Shown piece by piece: positions 23,976 through 35,520 of a DNA stretch of 64,000 nucleotides. The stretch is from Anas platyrhynchos. Taxonomy: Eukaryota; Chordata; Aves; Anseriformes; Anatidae. The notes beneath the pieces were generated by a model. That model searched no databases and was not told where the DNA came from. It was given only the letters and a program-made list of their open reading frames with translations. The stretch covers positions 4,253,001-4,317,000 of the forward strand of contig NC_092611.1 of assembly GCF_047663525.1 (NCBI RefSeq). The letters are read 5' to 3'. Each line of letters starts with the position of its first letter. Positions within the stretch are counted from its first letter, which is position 1. A program made the position numbers and the translations under genes.

Positions 23976-25577
23976 CCGGTCCATCACGTATCCACCAGGG
24001 CAGTGGGGAGCTGTGATTCCCCCGCTCCTCCCCAGCACCTCTGTGCTTTGGTGGGGCAATCGCATGCAAATGCACACCCGTAAACACATGGAGAAGGTTG
24101 CTTGATCCGCCTGGCTTGCCTGGCCTAATTGAAAGCGTAGAGGTCTGTTGTGGTGCCTGTTGCTATAAACACACGGGCAATTTGCACAAGTATGTGACAT
24201 TGTAAAAGTTCCTGAAAGATTTTATCTCGTTGATCTTGGCTGGAAGCCCTTTATTCACAGAGAAATGCCAGGTAGAAAGACAATAAGCATGTATCCATGT
24301 GTATATTTTCAACTTCCTAAAGGCCATCAAATTGGAAAGGGAGTTAGTTTACTTTACGCAAACATCTTCTGACTTGAAGACAAGGTAACCCAGGAAAAGC
24401 CTTTCCTTTAAAAAAAAATATTGTGCTTGTTGGTGTGACTCTGTGCAGATTGTCTGGCAGATCTTTAACAATCTCTTGTACCTCTGAGTTATTTTGATTT
24501 TAAAATATTAGCTCATAACCAATCTTAAGCTGTCAAAACTAAAGGATTGTACAAAATAGCTTCAAGGTTACATAAACAGAGTAGCTGGGAAGTGATTCGG
24601 CAATGCGCATTCATCTCAAGAGCACAAGGCATTTATTTTTTAAAGAAATTTTCCACCCGAACACTGGACCTCTTTATTTTGGGAAGCACGGGTTTGATGG
24701 GATTGGAATACTCTGTGTAAGGAGAAGGAAGGTCAGATGGCAGAAGACAAACTGGGCAGAGGAAGGCAAAAAAAAGGAACTGGGGCAGCAAATGCCAAGC
24801 ACAAGTTCAGAGAGTTTTGTGATGAGAAACAACTGGGGATGGGTGGGAGCTGAGAGAGGCAAGTGGTGTAAATTATGGTGTGCTTATACTAATGGGGTAA
24901 ATAATTGGGGGATTGGGGTGGGGGAGAGGAGCACAAGCATGAGCCTTCAAGCAGGCAAAGGCTGGAGGTAAATAGGAACTGCTAGAAAGTTCACCTGGTG
25001 TAGGGCATCAGGGGAGAGGTGGAGCTAATGGCAGATGGGGTAGGAGATGGTGGAGGGTGGACAGGAAAGAGGGGCTGGTGTTTGGGGTGGGAGTGAGCTC
25101 AGTGGCGGAAGAATAGGACTGGAGTGGAGGAGCAGAGATGGGGAGAGAGCAACTGGGAATGCACAGAGCTTGTTGTGGGACAGGGAAAGGTGAGGGGCCA
25201 GGAGCATGTTGTGGTGACAGGGCAAAAGCGTTAAGGGCACACATGGTAAAATCCTCCAGCCCTGAGGGCTCATTGCAGTAGTCCTCCTCCCTCCTGGAGC
25301 AGGAGATCTTATTGCACAGGGATGTAGGCAAGGGTGAGCTGCCCCTTAGCCCCAGCACACGTTATCCCACAAAGATCAGCAGGACTTGGGGTAACAAGCA
25401 GTATTGCTTGTCACAGTGCCCTCCTGAGCCAAGGCTTCAGCTGTTTCCTCTCCTTCCTTCTCCTCATTATTTTTGCTGCATTTTTTTTTCAGCCACAAAG
25501 CTCTCTGAGCCACTGACTCCATTCATTTAATATTAGTGCAGCTTCCTAGATGCTTACAAGAGATGTGTGTTTATATT
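23976..25577. other. intergenic stretch including a long purine-rich segment
   Basis: From about 24716 to 25260 the + strand is dominated by G and A, with many GGGG, GGTGG and GGGAGAG words and few pyrimidine runs. Several G-run clusters (24904-24934, 25036-25096) could fold into G-quadruplexes. No gene was recognised, and the long minus-strand frames here are Pro/Leu/Ser-rich products of the skew. Confidence 0.6.
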
Positions 25578-25678
25578 GACCCTAATTCAGCAAAACACTA
25601 AGCATGTGCCTAACTTTCAGCAACTGAACGGGCCAGCGGGACTATTGTGTGATTAAAGCCAAACATAACTTGGTGTCT
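25578..25678. mobile_element. probable old palindromic amniote repeat (MITE-like)
   Basis: The order CCTAATTCAGCAAAACACTA, then AGCATGTGCCTAACTTT, then GCGGGACTA, then GTGTGATTAAAG, then CATAACTTGGTG follows a repeat common in turtles, crocodilians and, in decayed form, birds. Its intact copies read 'gattcagcaaagcacttaag', then 'catgtgcttaactttaag', a central 'gggactactcac', and back out palindromically. The family name is not certain to me. The right arm is more decayed than the left. Confidence 0.45.
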
Positions 25679-25879
25679 ATTCTGTAGAGGGCCTACTCAG
25701 CTAATTAGTTAAATCTTCTACAAAAATTCACTAGGACTCTTAATAAAGCAATGGTCTGCAAACAGCTGTTGTGTGACTCTGCCCAGGTCACATTATCTTG
25801 TTTGCAGTTTAGATGCCTGAAATATCTGACAACTTCTTCCTTGTCTGGAGTTTAATTGTTCACGAGAAACTCTCACTCC

Positions 25880-26340
25880 TTCCCCAGCAAGACATACTAA
25901 AGCCACCAAACATTAATTGATTTAAATACGCATGGTACCTACCAGGTAGATGTGGTAAATCACAATTGTCAGGTAATTAAATGCTACCCGTAAATCACGT
26001 TGGAGAATGTGAACCAAGCATTCAGTGTCAATGCTTTTAATTAATGCTGTAAAACAATATTTCAGGCTTAGATCTAGTTGTACAAGGCAGATAACGTATC
26101 AAATGATGGCTAATAAAATCTCAGCCGTGGATATGGCACTAATGACCAGTAGCTGCTGTGATCTGGATACCCCGGTGGCACCCCAACAGGTGGCCCGCTG
26201 CGAGCGGCGGCATGCAATGTTATTGCAGGGGGATTATGAGTGGTCATTATACTCTCATTGCTCGTGTAATGCTGGATTAATTAACCAGCAAGCAGAATTA
26301 TCTCCCCCCAGATTCATCACCTGTTAAAATGTAGCAGCAG
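25880..26340. promoter_or_regulatory. candidate conserved non-coding block, homeodomain-word rich
   Basis: This stretch is packed with TAAT/ATTA cores (ATTAATTGATTTAAATA, GGTAATTAAATG, TTTTAATTAATGCTG, GATTAATTAACC) and has a CpG-containing middle (GCTGCGAGCGGCGGCATGC near 26198). CAACAGGTGGCCCGCTG near 26187 loosely resembles a CTCF core. It has no recognisable repeat. The single stop-free frame (100 codons) is not protein-like. Conservation is inferred from texture only. Confidence 0.3.
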
Positions 26341-29300
26341 GTCATGGAGGATTAGGCTTGGGGGCCTGATTCTGCCCGTCCTTTTGGCTCCGGTGCCCGT
26401 GTTGGTTGGTTTGCAGCCCTGGAAGCAGCCGTGTGTTAGGGAAGTGTTTTACAAGATGTAGAGAAAGGGTCAGATCTTAAAACAATGCTATGGAGCATGA
26501 CACAATGTTCACAAAGGAGTTCTGGTGCTTTCGCAAATCTCTTTACCTGTTTACTTTCCTGAAGGTCTCAGAAGGGAAGATGCTGATGGCTCTGAGCACC
26601 ATTTCTGTTGCAGGAAGAGGAGGCAGCCAAGCTGTTTTGTGCCTGGTGGTGGTGATGCTCGAGGGCTGGGCGTCAGGCAGGCTCCCCAAGCACTGTGGGG
26701 AAGGACTGGTGCCCGTGTGTCAAGGGCAAGAGCCCAGAGCTCCCTCGCTGAGTGACACGTCCCAAGTCCTGCACGCCCTTGGCAGGGTTCTGCCCAGCTC
26801 ACAGCAAATCCCACTCTGTGCAGAGAGATTTGGGGATGGATCAGTGAGTGGAAAACCTTTGCTTACCATCTGGGGAATGGCCCACAGCTGTCCAGGAGCA
26901 GGGCTCTGCTCTGGACTTCACATGTGATACAGGGAGGTGAAACCTGCAGGGTAATTGAAATTTGTTGCATTTGAGAAGTAATTTGAGCAATTTATTGAAA
27001 AAAAAGAAGTGTCCTGTTCAAAAAAAGTAATGCTTGTGCATCCATGTTAACAGCCCTTTTTGTTTTTCAACAACAAAAAAATCATTTTTAAAACAAAAAT
27101 CAATGCTGAAGTGAATGTTTTGTGGATAAAACCATTAACCATAATTTTTTAAGCTAATGAAACACCAAATTTGGAGAAAGGGTCAACCCAGATCACTTCA
27201 AAATGCTCACATTTCATAGGAAAGGAAAAAAAACTTCAACTCTAAACCAGTTCTTTGCTTTCTTCTGTTACCTCCATACTCTCCCATGCTTTACAAACTG
27301 CCCTCATCCCACAGAGCATTTCAATTCCATTAGCACAGTGTTTCCCAAAATAAAGTATTTCAGCATTTCTAGGGGCTGCTAACCTGGTCTTCTACTTAAA
27401 TTTATATCTAATCAGTGGTCTTGTTCCTTCTTTTCTCTCAGATACTTAGTTATTAAACATACTGAAATATTCTTTATAACCCACTTACGTGCAAATTATC
27501 TGTAATTTATGAAGGATTAAGGCTTACCTAAAACACGCTGCTCCAGTCCCTTATCCATTATGACCCGTATCCATTTTGAATTTGTCCTAAAAGTGCTTTT
27601 GGCTCGCATAGCTCCCAGTGGGAGGAAGTTTAAGTTCAGACCCAATTTATCGCGTCCTAAATGCATGGTTGGAAGGAGCCAACATCATCACTCAAGATTT
27701 CTTGCAGATCCTGGCAACTTCGCAGTGCTCCAAGACCATTGTTTAAAAAAAACCACTTGTGCAAGTGAAATCCTGTCTCTATGATTTTCACAGCCAAATT
27801 TTAGTTGGTGGTTTGGGAGTGGGCTTTGAATGTGGTGTAGGTCAGGTTGGGTCAGGAGTGGGGGATGTTTCATGGCACCAAAATGAGGGCGAGTGGCATG
27901 GAGGTGCCATGGAGCTGAATTTCAGCACCTTGCCTGAAGACAGAGATGTGTCTAACCCATTCCCGGGAGCAGAGACAAACTCCTTGCCTTCCCAAAGTGG
28001 GGACACACAGAGAAACTGCCCCGTTAGTCCCATTCCCAAGGCGCAGGCTGAGCCAACATGGTTCTGGGCTCTTCTAACTCTGAAGCTCTCCTCTTTCCTC
28101 CATCCTTGCAGGGATTTGGCCACTTGTCCCCCCTCCACAGATCCCTGCTGCTGGGCATGGCGATAAAACACGCAGCAGATGACAAGGCATGGGAACCAGC
28201 GAGCATCGCCTGGCAAGGTGGGTAATTTATGGTCGTCTTTGGAAATCACAGAGCCAGGCTGTGTGTAAGCGGCGGCACAGGTGGAAGCGGCTGTGCTGGG
28301 AGGGGATGAGTAAATCATTTTTTATCAAAAGGGCTATTTTGTCAGCAGGTCTATTGCGGTCTAACCTCAGCAGAGTTTGTTTAGACATTGGGCTCGGAGT
28401 GGGCTGGATGAGCAAGGGTATCACTGCGTTTCCTCTTCTGCCTGTTTAATGGTGGTGTTGGGACGTTTGTTTTCACCCTCCTTCAGAGCTGCTCCACCGG
28501 TCCTCCTGCCTCAGGGGCAAATGGGAACAAATGTGCTTTGTGTGGTTTCTAGATGACTGTCAAAATGCCATGGGATAAATATGAGTTGGCTGGAAGGGAA
28601 AAGGGCTCCAGGAAAAAAAAAAAAAAAAAAAAAGGCAAAAAAAAAAAAATAGCAGATAACTATTTTTTCCCTGATCCGTGATGCCTTTGTTTTGTTTCTT
28701 GATGTGTTGGTTGGTACATTGCCTGGTGCTTGCTTACTGCTTGTCTTGCCAAGAGGACATGAACTGTTTTCCTTTTCCCTTGATTTTGTTTTTATTTGCT
28801 TATTCGTTTAGTATCCCTGGGTGAGGAAAAGGTGAAACAGTCCTCTGGCTTTTGAGATGGCTCAGACAAGGCTGGCCAAGAGCATCTTACATTTGAATGG
28901 AGCTTTTTTTCTCAGCTTCACTGCCGACCTTGATTTGTGATGCTGGAGTTGGATGCCATAATTAGGATGGGTCGACTAGGACTCAGTAGGTGCACAGAAT
29001 ATAAGGTTTGGGAGAAATAAGTCTTGGGTTCTTTCTTGCATTCCTGCTGATCCACATGCTGTTCCAGATACATTTGCTAACTTTTTTTCTAATTGCCACA
29101 AAAAGCTGGAAAATAATTGTGTGCAATAGCTGCCATTTTCCTTTCATCTCTCTGCTCCCAGCCTCTCTCCTTCTTGCACATGTGAAGGCTGTGTGTTCTG
29201 CATGTGTGTTCAGCTCTCTGAAGGGAGGATTGTTTGTTTGGGTTTGGGTTTTTCAGTGCTTGGCAGAACCAGAGCTCTGGGTTCCCCAATAAACATAACA

Positions 29301-30224
29301 AATAGGAGTACTGCTGATGCTCTGTCACTCCGGGAAGTGGGGCATGAGGAAAACCTCTTCCTGCGGTGAGCTGAGCAATTTTAGCATGAGCACTGGCAGC
29401 AGCACTGCCAAGCAATGCAGGTAATTTTGTGGCTGCAATGTGACGGTGGGACCTCTCTTCTCATTTGTATTCTCCTCCATTTCCCTGCTCTTTTCCCTTT
29501 CTTTTTTCTTGTTTGCTCCAAATCCCCTGCCAGCAGAGCAGCAAAATAAAATGAACACAACCTCAGTGGCTTTACCCTTACCTTAGCAAAGCCAACCCCT
29601 GCAACCTGCTCAAAGGCAGCCGGAGCAGGGAGGAGATGGGGTGCTGCATGTCACCCCCTAACAGCTCCCAGCCCCTGAAATGCTCAGCAGCAGGCTGGCA
29701 ATAATCTCCCATACAAGCCAGCAGGATGCTTTCAGTATTTTAACACAGCCTGCTGTTCTGGAGCTCAGGCAACAACTTGGGGCTGCTGGAGGTGGCAGTC
29801 CCACGTCCCCCAGGTCAGGCACGACCCATCCCCTGCGCCTGTGTCACATCTGGTCCGCACTGCAGGGCTTACTCCGCTATAGGGCTGGATAAAATAGCTC
29901 ACAGAGCTTAATTGTTCTTCCACAGAGCTAAGCATTTACACCCCAGGGCTTAATTGTTCCTTTGCGCTGATTGCCCAGTTGCACTCCAGGGCTTCCTGTG
30001 GATTTTGTGGGCACCATTTGTGGAAACAGAGGCACGGGGACAAACGGGGCAGGAGCGAGGGATGAGCTGGCTCTGGCTCCCCCTCTCCTTTCCCATTTCC
30101 CGAGCCCTTCTCTCTCCAGGCACGCGTGTTGAGACAACTCACAGCGAGCTAGGTGAGAAGCTGGCAGAGCAGCAGCTTAAATCTCAATTACCTTCCTCCT
30201 CGTTCATTTGCACAGGATCCTTAT
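26341..30224. other. intergenic stretch, no gene seen
   Basis: Unique sequence with an interrupted A tract at 28613-28649 and a spaced pair of CTTAATTGTTC words 42 bp apart (29904 and 29946). Stop-free frames up to about 158 codons (27842-28318, minus) show no domain. GGGGCCTGATTCTGCCCG near 26360 may be a scrap of an amniote repeat. Confidence 0.5.
28613..28649. repeat. interrupted poly(A) tract
   Basis: A21, then GGC, then A13. Simple sequence. Confidence 0.9.
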
Positions 30225-30360
30225 CTCTCCCCATGTAACTCTCTGTATTTAATTATATGCAATGATAATGCTTCACACACTAAGTGCATTATTAAGCAAT
30301 TCTTAAGATAAGTAGTTTTCTGGATCCCCAATTATGATTAGATATTGGCAATCAAGCTGT
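30225..30360. promoter_or_regulatory. short AT-rich motif-dense block
   Basis: It contains TTTAATTATATGCAATGATAA, CACTAAGTGCATTATTAAGC and CCAATTATGATTAGATATTGG, which give several POU-, NKX- and homeodomain-like words in 130 bp between GC-richer flanks. No repeat or ORF is apparent. The regulatory call is inference. Confidence 0.22.
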
Positions 30361-32239
30361 CTTCCAGTCTCACTCCTGAGCTGCCCTGCCAAAAACAGTC
30401 ATGTTTGGTAGGTGAGACACGAGACCCGTGTGGGAAGCTGCCTTGTGAGGAGAAATTGAGGCAAAAAGTGTTCATAGGTACAAGACAGATGTGGCCACTC
30501 ACATCCCTGTTTCAGACAATGACCTGGGGGTGGCCTTGCTGTCCCAGCAGACTGGCTGGATGCAGAGATGCAGGGTGTGTGTCCTCCACCAGGACTATGC
30601 AGCCTTGGCCATGACTTGAGTTGTGGAAGCTGTGAAGCTGCCACAGCTCTCAGGTTTTGAGGCTCCCTCTTCAGTCTTCACTGTGACAACCAGGATGGCA
30701 GCAGTCTCCTTTACAGCCATCCCTCAGGACTTCAAGGTCTGAATCTAGAAATGAGTGGAAGTGAGTTTCTTCCATTTCTTCCCATAGTTTGTGTTCCTTG
30801 ATCCTCTAGCCATCTCCACTGAGTTCATCTGCTCTCTCCCTTTAAGCCTGTGCACCTCTGAAAACCATACCTGAGTTGGGAAGATGAACTTGGTGCTTTC
30901 CAACTTGATAAAGGCTCCCCCCCACCTTTCATTTCATCTCGGTTTATCCTTCCTAGTTATCCCTCCCAAATACTGGCTTGCTTTGCAGAGCAGGGATGGG
31001 TCAACAGAGTGATCCGGTGCATGGGGTGAGTGCTTCTGGACCCCGATACCCAGCAAGGGGATGCAGGCGGGCTCTAAGGATGGTGGCACCTCTTGCAGTG
31101 TTCTTCCTCTTTTGCCCACATGCAGTACAGCATTTCTGGTGCTGTCTGGGGCTGTTTCCTTGAGGTCTCCTTGTCCGAGCAGTGCCCACCCCTGCCCACG
31201 TGAGACCCATCGTGCTGGCAGCCAGTGTATCATTGCTGCACTACAAAGGGCAAGGGATTATGGGGATTCCTCTTAATTCTGTACAGGAAAATGCTGTTTG
31301 TAAGTGTAATTGAGAGGATGGCTTTGGAGTCAATGACTATGAGCTTATGTTGTAGATGGATCGTGTTTCACCTCTTTCAAAGCATTTAAGAGCTTACCAG
31401 AAAAACAAATGTCATTGCTCAATCTGTGAAGTGTCTATATGCAACTTGCTGTCTCAGTTCCTTCCCTTCAAGATAAATTGGAAACAGATTTATTTCATGT
31501 CTCATACTCTCTGAAGGTTACAGTTGCCCCCTCCTTCAGTGTTGATGCATACGTGTGTATTTATGTATGTGTGTAAAGCGATAGCCTATGACTTGACTGT
31601 GTAATTGCTAAGGGTGCTTTCATCCACTCTCCAAGTATTCCTGGTGAAAGAAATATTTAATCGTAGTTGTTCACAGGAAATCTTTAATCTTAGCTTTGCA
31701 ATATATATGCTTCTATTAATTGCAGAAGGACAGATTCTCTGGCTGCATAAAGGAGTAGGTGCTCAGTGCAGTCAGCCAGGCTGATTTACCCTGTCCAGAG
31801 AACATATTTTTTTCCCTGCCCAAGTATTTGGTTATTATTAGCTGAATCTTGACTCTTAACCCTTTGACTTTAAAATGCAAATGTATGGGAACAGCTTGGA
31901 TAGCCCCCAAGAACTTTTCCACCCTGTATTTGAGAATTGTTGGACCTCAAGCCTGGTTCTGGGGCTGTCAAAACTATAGAGATCTATGTAAAAGACTTTA
32001 AATGTTTGCAGCTTGTAGGCATTAATCAGGAATTGGGGGATAGAAGGGCTGCAGGTCTCCAGCCAGGGCGAGCATCGCACTCCCAGTGCCATTTGCATGT
32101 TGCCTGCAGCAGCAGCACCCACCCTGTCCAGTGCCCCAGCAGGGCTCAGCCATCACCGCCCACAGAGAAAGAGCCAGGAGCCCTTGCTGGCAACCAAATC
32201 ATTGGGTAAAGCACCCCGCTTCCCTTCAGGAGGAGTAAG
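30361..32239. other. intergenic stretch, no gene seen
   Basis: Unique sequence without a convincing ORF, RNA gene or transposon. A few TG-rich words occur near 31550-31575. Confidence 0.55.
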
Positions 32240-32830
32240 GATTGAGAAACAGCACAGAGGGTAAGCAGATAGCGAGCAAAGAGCTTCGCTAATGTTCTCC
32301 AGTGTGCCAACAATAATATATTTTCTGCAGTAATACTTTGCATTTTGCTAGCACATTTCTTCATGCCTCTCATGGTGTTCTGTGAGCAGTAATTAATTAC
32401 AGTCTCATTACATCTCTGTTAGATCCATTTATTTATTTATGAAGAACTTTCCATCCCCAAGCACTCTGGAATCTGTTAATCACCGAAAGGCAAACAGCGT
32501 TCCCCTGCGCCCAGAGCCACGAGATCTGCTGCGAAAACGCAGCCGCTGCTGGGCTGGGGATAAACACAAAGAGGGCTCTTGTGAGCACAGCTCCAGGCTG
32601 TGATTTCAGTCAGGGTTTGATTCTTGCCTCTACTCCACATTTCTGCAAACCAGGTCTCTCTAAACTGTCCATGGCAGAATCAAGCTTGTTTTTTTTGGGC
32701 TAGTGAAGAGGAAGAGATGTTCTGTCTGAAACGCTGCGCGCTGCACTGGGATTGATATTAATTTGCTTCAGAGCAAATTAAAACAGATTAATTAAAACCA
32801 CAGCTATGGTTTATGAGGAGGGGGACATTT
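32240..32830. promoter_or_regulatory. candidate homeodomain/POU-type regulatory cluster
   Basis: A perfect 12-bp palindrome GTAATTAATTAC lies at 32389-32400, the form expected of a homeodomain dimer site. At 32758-32781 TTAATTTGC and GCAAATTAA form exact 9-bp arms around a 6-nt spacer, similar to paired POU half-sites. AGATTAATTAAAACC follows at 32786. The intervening segment (32470-32720) is GC-richer. No repeat was recognised. Function is inferred from symmetry and density. Confidence 0.3.
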
Positions 32831-33479
32831 CTTACTCTGTGCTTGCAGAGCTTGGGCAATTGGTTTTGTGTGGCATTGCCCTGCTGCAGCTTGTAGCTCC
32901 CACCTACCCGCTTTTACCGAGGGAGGTGAGGAATGCTAGGAGGAGAAGTTTTGGCTGACAGCAAGCAACGAGCCAAACAAAAATAAGAGCAGGATTTCTG
33001 GTTTGACTTTATACCACCTCCTTGCCATGAGATTTTAACAGGCATTTCAGTAGATAGGAGCAAGGCTTGGCAGACTGCATGGTGGATGGCATCTCCAGCT
33101 GTGAAATGCCCTATCAGTGTGGGCATCGCTCCTGGCTTTGGGAACACGTTTAGTTCTCTTTGCTTACCCAGAGCTACCAGGCTTTCCCAGGAGATACCTG
33201 ACCTCCCTGGTGGTATTCAGAGAACTTTGCTGTCCTCTGACCAGGAGGCAGGAAGCCTGGCCGAACTCCTCTGCTATAGACCAGAATCTCTGCATAAGTC
33301 CCTGGTAAGAAGAGTGAGCTGGGCAATGCTGGGATGAAGCTGGGCCATGATGGGGCTGTCCCAGGACTTGAGCGCAGAAGGTCCAGCCATGCCCCCCAGC
33401 CACTCTCACCCCTGGTCGTGGTTCTCCTCTAGCACTAACAGATCTCCTCTGCTCGTCTGAGCGAAAACATGCTAAAAGG
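32831..33479. other. intergenic stretch, no gene seen
   Basis: Unique sequence of mixed composition with no supportable feature. Confidence 0.55.
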
Positions 33480-33800
33480 CACCACACATAAGCAATTAGC
33501 TCCCATGAAACTTTCCACCATTAAGAACAATGGCTGGCTTAGTTCTCATCTGATTGAATTAATGATATTCTAACAAGTGATGGTTTTTTCCTTTTAAATT
33601 TTCTCATTTGGAAGGAATTGCTCGTCGTAAATTACACACATAAAAATTAGGCCGGTGTTTTGTATTGTTTACAACAAGCACTTCAGGGTTATGGATGTTA
33701 CTCATTGATTTATAATGTTTAATTTTTTCCCCGCCGTTCAAGCTCTCCATAAATCAAGTGGAGATGTCAACTCTGTGTCAACATTTCAGTCAGCCTGCAA
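33480..33800. promoter_or_regulatory. candidate conserved non-coding block
   Basis: An AT-rich island with TGATTGAATTAATGATATTC, CGTCGTAAATTACACACATA, TTGTTTACAACAAGC (a forkhead-like TGTTTAC core) and TTGATTTATAATGTTTAAT, plus isolated CpGs in CCCGCCGTTC and GGCCGG. It lacks repeats and ORFs. The texture is that of vertebrate developmental enhancers, but no alignment was possible. Confidence 0.3.
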
Positions 33801-34979
33801 GTTGCGGGCAAGTTGGGACAGCAGATCTCATGGAGAAGGTTGACTCTTCTCCTCACTGTCTTTCCCATTTTGATGAAACAATAAGAAGGTGAGGCTGGCA
33901 CTTGTCAGTTATTTCTGAGTCACATTTCATTAGGCCTTTTTCAAACACTCCGGAGAACAATGTTTGAGGCAAGTGATCCAAACAGCTCATGTTCCCGCTT
34001 GTGCACTTGTGGGCTAGGGCAGCAGCTGCCGTGGAATTACACTGGGAGGCTCAGCAGGTGTCTGATGGTCCTGGACCGGATCCGGATGATGTCAGGCAGC
34101 TCTCATCCTGGCAGGCTCCTCTTCCCCGAACCCCAGCGAGCTCCTGGGGTCATCATTTCGAAAGCCTGAAGAGGCTGGTTGTTTTACCAAGGCACCCCAT
34201 GAGGTGATGGGACTTCCAGGAGCGTCTAAGGCAAGTTGGGTGCAGCTCTGGATGTGCCAGTGACCCAGAGTAGGTGCTTGGGTGAGCCCCAATAAAGGGA
34301 AGATTCAAGGAGTTTCAGCAAACAGCATGTATCGTCAGTGAAATGAACAGGAATTAGGGAGCTAAGGACCCCTGAGAGTCTCTGCAGAAGTTTTCTTCAT
34401 AGGGTAAGTCAGGGTCTTTGGAAATCTAGGAAGAAAAACTTCCTTTCCCCAGAGATATAGCTTAGAAGCACCGCAGGCTTGGTGAAGAATATCCAGAAAT
34501 GTGGGTAACTTGTAAAGTTCCCTGCATCAGGGCAAAACTGAGTACTGCTGGCCTCTCTCTTGGGTCTACTTCCAAGTTTCTGCAGAGCCCTCGGCATTGC
34601 TCTGCTGTCACAAGGGCACCTGGTGTCCACCCCAAAACCTCCTGACCAGTGGTCACAAGACTGGCAATGTACCCCACAGAGTCCATATGAGGTTTTTCTG
34701 GAAATGAGGTCTGGGCTTACTGGTTTTGAAGTCAAAGAGAAGGATGGAGTCGTCAGGCTCACCGTAGGCCGGGGGATGGCAGTCCCCAATTTCTGGCTCC
34801 TACCTGCCCCGTACCTACAACAGGCACATGAGGAGGAGCCAGGCCTCAAGTTAAAACTAAAGTGCCCAGCAGATGCAGGTATGTGTGTGTGGGGCTATCT
34901 CTCATAATTCCTGCCTACTCCATGCCTACACTCGGCAGGCTTATCAGCCTGCCACTTTCCTAAGCGATAGGGCTCGCCC
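33801..34979. other. intergenic stretch, no gene seen
   Basis: Unique sequence. Stop-free frames up to 146 codons (34409-34849, minus) look random. No RNA gene or transposon was recognised. Confidence 0.5.
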
Positions 34980-35520
34980 AGTTGTAATAACAAAAGTAAA
35001 TAAATACATTTTAATGATCCGATGCTGGTAATTAACGAAGCTGAAAAACAGATGTCTCCCTGAAGAACTCATAAGGCATCCTATTGCATAAGCTCACCCA
35101 TTATGTGGATATGAGTTGATTATTAAAAGAAAACATTTAGCAAATGCAGAACAGGATATTCATCTGCTATTACATAATGGTAATAAGCAATTGAATTCAA
35201 GCAGTGATAGTCTTCCAGCCCTTACCGAATGCCGAGTGAAGTGTATTTATGGCCTCCGATGTGAAATAGTCCTCCTTGTTTTTCCAAGACGAGAAGAGAT
35301 CTTTCAAGAGATAATAAAGAAAATAGACTCTAGTTGCTTTAACATGAAGCAAGATGAGTCCTCCGGATTAGTTTGGATTAGTCTGTTGCTAGTGGCATGG
35401 AGGTTTGGCTCTTGGCCATTTATTCACCTAGAATACGTACAGCTAATTGGAAAAGCACCTGCGATGAGATGTAGCTCACCACCTGCACTTTGCTGAAATA
35501 AAATAAGCCTACATAATTGA
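34980..35520. promoter_or_regulatory. candidate conserved non-coding block (strongest by texture)
   Basis: About 540 bp of balanced, repeat-free, AT-rich sequence with many TAAT/ATTA and ATGxAAT-like words (TAATTAACGAAGC, CATAATGGTAATAAGCAATTG, AGTTGATTATTAAAAG). It includes a 126-codon stop-free frame (35116-35496, +), although its translation shows no domain and it ends without a splice donor. A coding exon is possible but less likely than a conserved element. Confidence 0.3.
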
